From NCBI RefSeq assembly GCF_963678635.1, contig NC_087071.1:13708210-13770209 (forward strand): a stretch of 62,000 nucleotides of DNA, given 5' to 3'. Both the position numbers and the translations under genes were made by a program. The notes under the pieces were generated by a model that was not told the DNA's origin, did not search any database, and saw only the letters and a list, made by a program, of their open reading frames with translations. Source of the stretch: Symsagittifera roscoffensis. Lineage: Eukaryota; Xenacoelomorpha; Acoela; Convolutidae. Below, piece by piece: positions 54,830 through 62,000 of this stretch; positions within the stretch are counted from its first letter, which is position 1, and each line of letters starts with the position of its first letter.

Positions 54830-57219
54830 AAATCAATGATTTTGACTCAATTTTTGCTATTTTTGATACCTCTGTATTTGATAGCTTCTGCTAGCTCTTA
54901 GCACGTATTCAGCAAAATCTCCGGGAGTCTGCCAAATTATGCTTCCCCAAGCATGAGATAAAAATTGGAAACGCATAAGTAGCGCATGAAAAACAAAAAT
55001 TTGATAGCTCTTCTAACAGTTTTTGAAAACTTTTTTATCACAGTCGAACAAAAAGTTTTGTTCGAAAAAAAAACATTCATTGAATATACATGGAAAGTTT
55101 TTTCTACCGCTAATAAATCTAAGCATCATTGTGTCTTGGATAAACATCAAAAAACAAAAACTCAATTAATTGCCCGAAAAAAATTCAGATCTGAGAATGA
55201 ACTAATGTAAGAAGTAAAGAATTTCAGATCTTGCTCAGAATATCCCCTGGGTACGGGCTGCGTGGCACCAGCCAACAAGCTTGGAATTATTTGATTAAAA
55301 TTCAGAATCTAAAGAATTGAAAAAAAAATCCAAAAAATTCATTGCATGCAAATGTTTGCTCCCAGGTTGAAGTTGCATCGCAATTCAGAAATTTTTCTTA
55401 TATTTTTCAACTTCTCGCCTCCATAAATCATTCTTATTACAATGTCACTTCAATGAGGTAAACCCATTTTTCAATTCAGCTCTGAAAAAATCAGTTGTGA
55501 TGAAGAGACAGAAATTTGGAAAATCAGCTGAAGCCAATCACAACGGAGTTTAAAAACTCATTGTTTACTTATTGTTATACGTAGTTAGTCGCAAAAACGT
55601 ATATTGCAGATTTCGTGGCATCGTAGACTTTTGCAGACATTTATCCTTGGATAATTTTGAGATTTCCCATAATAAATATTATGCGCGAAAATTGCGCTCT
55701 ACTAAAAATAAAAGTGTGCTATAAAGAATAGCACAATGCGTCGTAATGACTGTACTTTGATATCCTATAATTCATTTTAATTTTTTTGACATTAATTAGG
55801 GCAAAACCACAAGACAAGTAGACGATTTTGGTTGATCAGAAACTTTACATCTTCTGATTCTTACTATCATTTGATAAAAGTCGTTGCTGCAATAACTTTA
55901 CCACAAGTTTTGTCCTACCAACTTGCCTTGTAATATCCGCCAAATTCTGCTCGTTTTGTTGTTCTTTCTAGCATTAATAACAGCATCTGGAGCAAATATG
56001 TCTCCTTGAATTACCACATTTCGCAAAAAATAGTAATGGAAATTCTAGTCTGTCAAAAAAATTTCTGCGAAGAAATGTTTTTGGATTAGTTTCACAAAAG
56101 ACAAAAAACGTATCTTCTTATTTCTAAAGAACTTTTTCTTTATCCTGTGAACACTAAAACTGAGACTAATGGTAGATGGCAAAGGGTAGAGAGCTCAAGC
56201 CTAAATTCTAGAAAATGCGAAAACTCCTCAACCAGCAGAATACCTGGGTGTTATCTGCGACTGCGCCCTCACACCGGCTTTCCTTGATCACACTTTTTGG
56301 ATGCGATATCTTTTTTGGCCGATCAACTTTTAAAATTTTCTAAAGTTCCTTGTATGCTTATACTTACTAAGTTTGTTTTAGAGCACTGACCGCACTAAAC
56401 TGCAATTCTGGAACAAAATTTTTCAAAAGTTCTTAAAAACATAGATTTCGGTAAAATATATATGGTTTCTGTCAAAAAAGTCGAACTAAGTGAAAAAATA
56501 CTTAGCAGCTGACGCAGAAAATAATTGACTTCTGTAAATGATTGATTCGTTTCTGATACGTGAACAAATTTATCTTACTTTTCTTCTAGGGAGCAGAAAA
56601 AAATTTCTTTCAAAAAGTCGGTTCTAAAGCAAAATGGTTTTCAAAAAACATTGGCTAGCGAACCTATTCAAATTCTGCTTATAATAGATTCCAGCTTATC
56701 AGAAATGTCATATTTTTTTTGCATTATGCTTTTTGCCAGACACTTAAATAAATGCTTGTGTTTTGATCGGTGAAAAAATTCCAGCCGAAAATTTCAAGGC
56801 CAGTAGAGAGAGAAGAATGATTTTCTGTGGTCAATGTTCCATATTTCATTCTTTTTGTCTTCAAGTTCCAATAAGTTATATGCGAGCTTTGGAAGATCTT
56901 TCTAAACTATGGTGGTTTTGTGACCGGAGTCACTGTTTTTTTTTGAAACAGAGAAACAATTGTGAATAAGAAGTAAGATAAAAAGTTCTGCAATTAGTGA
57001 GTTTTATATATCAAAAGAAAGTATACCATATGGGCACAAAGTTCTAACTTTTCTGTCGAGCTCAACACTTAAGAATGCTAAGATCAGAACTCCTAAGAGT
57101 GTATCTGACCACTTTTTATCCAAAAGTTTTTCATTTCTAGATTCATTTCAGTCTGAAACTTATCAATTTCAAACAGCGATCAACATGCTCAGAAAAACTT
57201 AATATGAGCAAACTAATAC
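54830..57219. other. AT-rich sequence without recognised gene
   Basis: No coding exon or RNA gene is supported. A plus-strand acceptor-like TTTTTGTCTTCAAG at about 56850-56864, followed by PISYMRALEDLSKLWWFCDR, is the only exon-like piece and is weak. Confidence 0.4.
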
Positions 57220-57415
57220 GTTCTATGAATTAACTTGAAATATTTTTAAGTTTTATGGCTGAAAAAAATTGCTTAGAAAAGCTAGCTTTCCGCTAACCGG
57301 TTTGGTCGATAAAACAACTTAAAAGATTTCAAAGTTTCATAGCTTGAATAGCTTGCTTAGAAAAACTAACTTTTCACAAAACGTTTTGGTCTGAGTAACA
57401 ACTTGAAGTTTTTGA

Positions 57416-59011
57416 ATATTCAGAGATTCAATAGCGTGCTTAAAAAGTCTTGCTCTGATTGGCTCTAGGATGCAACTTGAAATGTTTGCATGTTTCATCT
57501 ATCGAAGGGCTTGCTTCGAAAAACTTAATTCGTCTCCAATAGAAAAAATAAAGTGTTCGCTGATTGACTCTCTTTATGAAACACCTTGAAAATTTCTCAG
57601 ATTTTATAGCTTAGGACAATTTTGATTTTTACGGCGGATTCGTTTGAAGGTTTTTAAAAACTTTTTGTTAAATAGCTTACATAGTTAAATCAATTCGCTC
57701 TTATAAATAGCTCTGTTTTTTGGAGTTTAATTGCTTGAGTAGCTTACTAAGAACATATTTAACTTTTCGCAAACTGATTGGCTCTACGAAGCAACAAGTT
57801 TTTTCAAAATTTCATAGAAAAACTTATTTTTTTTACAAAGCTCTTAGAACCAACTTGAAATTTTCCAAAGTTTATGTGCGTGAATGGTTTCAATAGAAAT
57901 ATTTTTTGCAATGCGATTTGCTTCAAAAAAGATATTGAAACATTTCAAAGTTTCATAGCTAAAATGTTTGCTTAAAAAAAGCTAAAATTTTTAAACAAAC
58001 TGATTGGCGCTATCAATTACTTTACAAAAAGCTACTTGTTTCGGTCCATGAAATAACTTGAAGTATTTCAAAGTTTTATCGGTTGAATGACTCTAAGAGA
58101 AAATTGAATATTACGCTGTCCGATTCCCTCCGTGAAGACACTTGAAGAAATTCAAAGTTTCATAGCTTGAATAAATTGCATGCAAATCTTAAACTTTAAG
58201 CAAACCGATTTGGTCGCTTGATTTACCTTTAAAAATTTCAAATTTTCATCGCTTAATTGGCTCCAATATAATAAATTAAATTTTTTGCCATCTGATTTGC
58301 TTCGTTTCATAGCTTGAATAGTTGGATTAAAAGACCGTAGTTTTTTCGCGAACTGGTTTGGTCTATGAAATTACTTGAAAAACTTCAAACCTCCAAAATA
58401 GCTGACTTAAAAAAACTTGAATTTTTTGAAAACCGATTCGGTCTCTGAACTTGCTTGAATATTTCAAAGTCTACTAGTCTCTGAATAGCTTACTTAAGAA
58501 AAATCATGGAAAAACTAAAAAAATTTTCAAAGTTTCTAGACTAGAATGGCTCCGAAACAAATACCTAATTTTTAGCAAAACGATTCTCTTTACAAAGTAA
58601 CTTTTAAAAAGTTGAAAGTTTCTTAACCTGATTGATAATCGTGCTTCAGAAGATTTAGATTGTTTTCGACTGGTCCGTTTTATGAAATAGGATAAAAGTT
58701 TTCAAAGTTTTTGCTTAAAACCTTGCATAGAAAAACATGGTTCAGTTCGATCTTTAAAATTACTTGAAATACTTCAAATTTTTATTACTTCAATAGCTCA
58801 CTGAGAAAATGTTTAATAACTTTCCAACTGATTAGCTCTTTTAAACTACCTGAATTTATTTCAGAGATTCATTGCTCGAATAGCTTCCATAGATAACTTC
58901 AATTGTTTTCACAATGATTCGGTCTAAAACCAAATTGAAATTTTTGCAGCTTAAGTTGTTTCAATAGAAAAACTTCACATTTTTGTCGCCCGATTTGCTT
59001 CATGAAAATTC
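57416..59011. repeat. 1.6 kb direct duplication within the satellite, copy 1
   Basis: Recurs at 59250-60862 (offset 1834) with few differences, far more similar than adjacent 85-90 bp units are to each other. Confidence 0.9.
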
Positions 59012-59249
59012 TAGCTTTAATTTTTGATAGCTTCACTAGCTTGGTCAAAAACTTCAAATTTTGCGCACCGACTCCTTCTATGAAACTTAAATTTGTTTAA
59101 AACAATTTACGATATGGCCCAATTTGAAACTGCTCAGTTTTTTTATTGCTTGAATAGCTTGATCGGATCAACCTAACTTTTGCAGGACGATTGATTATTG
59201 GAGACGGGGCTTGTTAGTTATGATTAGATGCTTTTTTTAACGATTCCAT

Positions 59250-60862
59250 ATATTCAGAGATTCAATAGCGTGCTTAAAAAGTCTTGCTCTGATTGGCTCT
59301 AGGATGCAACTTTAAATGTTTGCATGTTTCATCTATCGAAGGGCTTGCTTGGAAAAACTTAACTCGTCTCCAATAGAAAAAATAAAGTGTTCGCAGATTG
59401 ACTCTCTTTATGAAACACCTTGAAAATTTCTCAGATTTTATAGCTTAGGAAAATTTTGATTTTTACGGCGGATTCGTTTGAAGGTTTTTAAAAACTTTTT
59501 GTTAAATAGCTTACATAGTTAAATCAATTCGCTCTTATAAATAGCTCTGTTTTTTGGAATTTAATTGCTTGAGTAGCTTACTAAAAACATATTTAACTTT
59601 TCGCAAACTGATTGGCTCTACGAAGCAACAAGTTTTTTCAAAATTTCATAACATGACTATCTTTCATAGAAAAACTTATTTTTTTTACAAAGCTCTTAGA
59701 ACCAACTTGAAATGTTCCAAAGTTTAAGTGCGTGAATGGTTTCAATAGAAATATTTTTTGCGATGCGATTTGCTTCAAAAAAGATATTGAAACATTTCAA
59801 AGTTTCATAGCTAAAATGTTTGCTTAAAAAAAGCTAAAATTTTTAAACAAACTGATTGGCGCTATCAATTACTTTACAAAAGCTACTTGTTTCGGTCCAC
59901 GAAATAACTTGAAGTATTTCAAAGTTTTATCGGTTGAATGACTCTAAGAGAAAATTGAAATTTACGCTATCCGATTCCCTCCATGAAGACACTTGAAAAA
60001 ATTCATAGTTTCATAGCTTGAATAAATTGCATGCAAATCTTAAACTTTAAGCAAACCGATTTGGTCGCTTGATTTACCTTTAAAAATTTCAAACTTTCAT
60101 CGCTTAATTGGCTCCAATATAATAAATTAAATTTTTTGCCATCTGATTTGCTTCGTTTCATAGCTTGAATAGTTGGATTAAAAAACCGTAGTTTTTTCGC
60201 GAACTGGTTTGGTCTATGAAATTACTTGAAAACTTCAAACCTCCAAAATAGCTGACTTAAAAAAACTTGAATTTTTTGAAAACCGATTCGGTCTCTGAAC
60301 TTGCTTGAATATTTCAAACTCTACTATCCTCTGAATAGCTTACTTAAGAAAAAATCATGGAAAAACTAAAAAAAATTTCAAAGTTTCTAGACTAGAATGG
60401 CTCCGAAACAAATACCTAATTTTTAGCAAAACGATTCTCTTTACAAAGTAACTTTTAAAAAGTTGAAAGTTTCTTAACCTGATTGATAATCGTGCTTCAG
60501 AAGATTTAGATTGTTTTCGACTGGTCCGTTTTATGAAATAGGATGAAAGTTTTCAAAGTTTTTGCTTAAAACCTTGCATAGAAAAACATGGTTCAGTTCG
60601 ATCTTTAAAATTACTTGAAATACTTCAAATTTTTATTACTTCAATAGCTCACAGAGAAAATGTTTAATAACTTTCCAACTGATTAGTTCTTTTAAACTAC
60701 CTGAATTTATTTCAGAGATTCATTGCTCGAATAGCTTCCATAGATAACTTCAATTGTTTTCACAATGATTCGGTCTAAAACCAAATTGAAATTTTTGCAG
60801 CTTAAGTTGTTTCAATAGAAAAACTTCACATTTTTGTCGCCCGATTTGCTTCATGAAAATTC
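59250..60862. repeat. 1.6 kb direct duplication within the satellite, copy 2
   Basis: Second copy, from TATTCAGAGATTCAATAGCG to CATGAAAATTC. It has a small insertion near 59650 (ATAACATGACTATCTTTC) absent from copy 1. Confidence 0.9.
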
Positions 60863-62000
60863 AAAAAAGCTGGTCATAAAACGTTCAATCATTTTTTTTT
60901 CAAACTTTTGGTTTGTTTGAGAATTGTATGAGAATTGTGTGCCTAGTATTTTTGTGTCAATCAGTCATACTCTTTGTGTATCTAATTTTTCTTTGTTAAA
61001 CCTTACAGCTGTTTTTGTAGTTGCTATAATTGTATCTGAGTTGTATATGTAGAATTATTGAGCACATTAGGATTTGAGTAGGCCCCATCAAGTTTTTAAA
61101 ATTTGGACCCACTTAACATATGTCCTAAAACTGGACTCAGTCTTTTTTGAAAATAAAAAATCAAACGAACACTTTTAGCATAGTTTAGATCAATCAGCCC
61201 AATACTGATAATTCAGTGATGAATAGGTGCCCGTACCCAGCAAAGGCTGTTTTCACAGTCGCCTATAAAACCGCAGATGGGGAGTTCGATCCCCAGTCGG
61301 AGACATTTTTTAAAGCTAATTTCTGATCAGAAATAAGATGAAAAGTAAAGAATTTTAAGAAAATTCTTGCTTTTTCAAATATTTCACAAAGAATTTCTGA
61401 CCAGAAAATTAGATTAGATTTTAAGCATTGCAGGTCAAAAAAAAATTTCTCAGTACGAGTGGTTTACATTTGCTTACATTTAGGTTTATTTTCTCGTTCG
61501 CTAAAAACATAGTCAGCCCTTTTTCCTACCAATAGGTGATGCCACCAGAGCAAAAGTCATGATGGAATGGTTTGGCTGTGGGTCGTCAAAACTTTCGGTT
61601 GGTTTGAATGATAGAAAAATTGGTCAGAGTGCCATATGATAGCTCATAAATCCCTGATTAACCCATGAGAAACTTGATAAAAATGTTGCGATTTTTTTGG
61701 CCCGGGCAATGTATTTTCGCAGATCGATACATTCGGAAAGGAGGTATATAAACGGAAAGGAGGTATATAAATTTTTAAATTTTTGAATTATTAAGTAAAG
61801 TCTAAGTTGATGTCAAAATCTTAAGATCAGTTTGTGCTAACGGTAATTGCCTATAATACTGCTGACTGTTAGTAAAAAATCCGTTTTGACAGATACCTGT
61901 CATTTCTGTATGCTTTGATGCTGGCTAGAGTGGTGCGAACCTTTTTCAAACTCTCACGTCAGCTATCGAATGTTCATAGTAGCACAATTATTTATTAGGT
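60863..62000. other. right-hand flank with a tRNA-like T arm
   Basis: AT-rich. At 61278-61295 TGGGGAGTTCGATCCCCA is a good T-arm/box B, followed by GTCGGAGAC, but no matching 5' acceptor half, D arm or box A was seen, so it is at most a tRNA or SINE fragment. Confidence 0.35.
61734..61771 (+). promoter_or_regulatory. tandem TATA-like element
   Basis: The 19 bp word CGGAAAGGAGGTATATAAA occurs twice head to tail, giving two TATATAAA boxes 19 bp apart. This resembles a duplicated core promoter on the plus strand. No downstream gene is visible before the window ends. Confidence 0.3.

Larger units (their letters stand above)
57220..60862. repeat. degenerate satellite, 85-90 bp unit, about 40 units
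   Basis: Repeating order of words: TTCAAAGTTTCATAGCTTGA, ATAGCTTGCTTAGAAAAACT, TAACTTTTCGCAAACTGAT, TTGGCTCTATGAAACAACTT. Spacing is 85-90 bp and divergence between neighbours high. A non-repeat-like piece, about 59020-59249, separates two large copies. Confidence 0.85.

Noticed and set aside
56763-56969. Plus ORF of 68 codons with an acceptor-like site
   Set aside because: Only one splice signal, no donor before its stop, no homologous family recognised.
61235-61310. tRNA gene
   Set aside because: Only a T-arm-like hairpin is present; D arm, box A and acceptor pairing are missing.

Overview
This is AT-rich nuclear DNA from a metazoan. A five-exon Rab32/Rab38-type small GTPase gene with standard GT-AG introns, part of a rhodopsin-type GPCR gene, a CR1-like LINE, Ty3/gypsy LTR elements, tRNA-derived SINEs and several satellite arrays all point to an invertebrate-like animal genome rich in repeats. 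The sequence alone does not fix the species. Most long open frames lie in repeats or are shadows of other features.

Layout. 1-2.77 kb: the 5' part of a CR1-like LINE on the minus strand. It has an SGNH-hydrolase-like ORF, then PHD finger plus coiled coil, then an RRM-like ORF1p core fused to an APE-type endonuclease, running off the window before the reverse transcriptase. It abuts a 250 bp (GTAT)n microsatellite. 3.2-3.35 kb: a foldback repeat with a relative at 44.3 kb. 3.85-13.9 kb: the Rab32/38-like gene (plus strand, 222 aa), whose large intron 2 carries several tRNA-derived SINEs. 14.4-18.0 kb: a degenerate satellite, a microsatellite and a TCGA-rich minisatellite. 18.4-30.4 kb: two tandem, nearly identical 6.0 kb copies of a unit containing ruined Ty3/gypsy reverse transcriptase and RNase H.

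31.45-31.67 kb: an isolated exon-like segment (minus). 32.25-39.21 kb: a Ty3/gypsy element on the minus strand (element B) with recognisable LTRs, probable target-site duplication and decayed gag-PR-RT-RNaseH-IN. 39.75-40.3 and 53.25-53.58 kb: two exons of a minus-strand GPCR gene, separated by an intron of about 13 kb. That intron holds another decayed Ty3/gypsy element (element C, plus strand, about 45-50.4 kb, with an internal 715 bp duplication), satellites and a stacked-palindrome repeat. 54.5-54.83 kb: a cluster of nine perfect TTCAGATCTGAA palindromes. 57.2-60.9 kb: an 85-90 bp degenerate satellite, itself duplicated as a 1.6 kb block.

The host genes supported are the Rab GTPase (complete coding sequence) and the GPCR (TM3-TM7 region; TM1-TM2 not found). 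A few short exon-like segments are listed as unrecognised candidates. No prokaryotic-type system, CRISPR array or defence locus was seen. The more unusual signals are the LINE domain order, the palindrome clusters, element B's gag start abutting its LTR with a long charged spacer in pol, and the recent tandem duplications.
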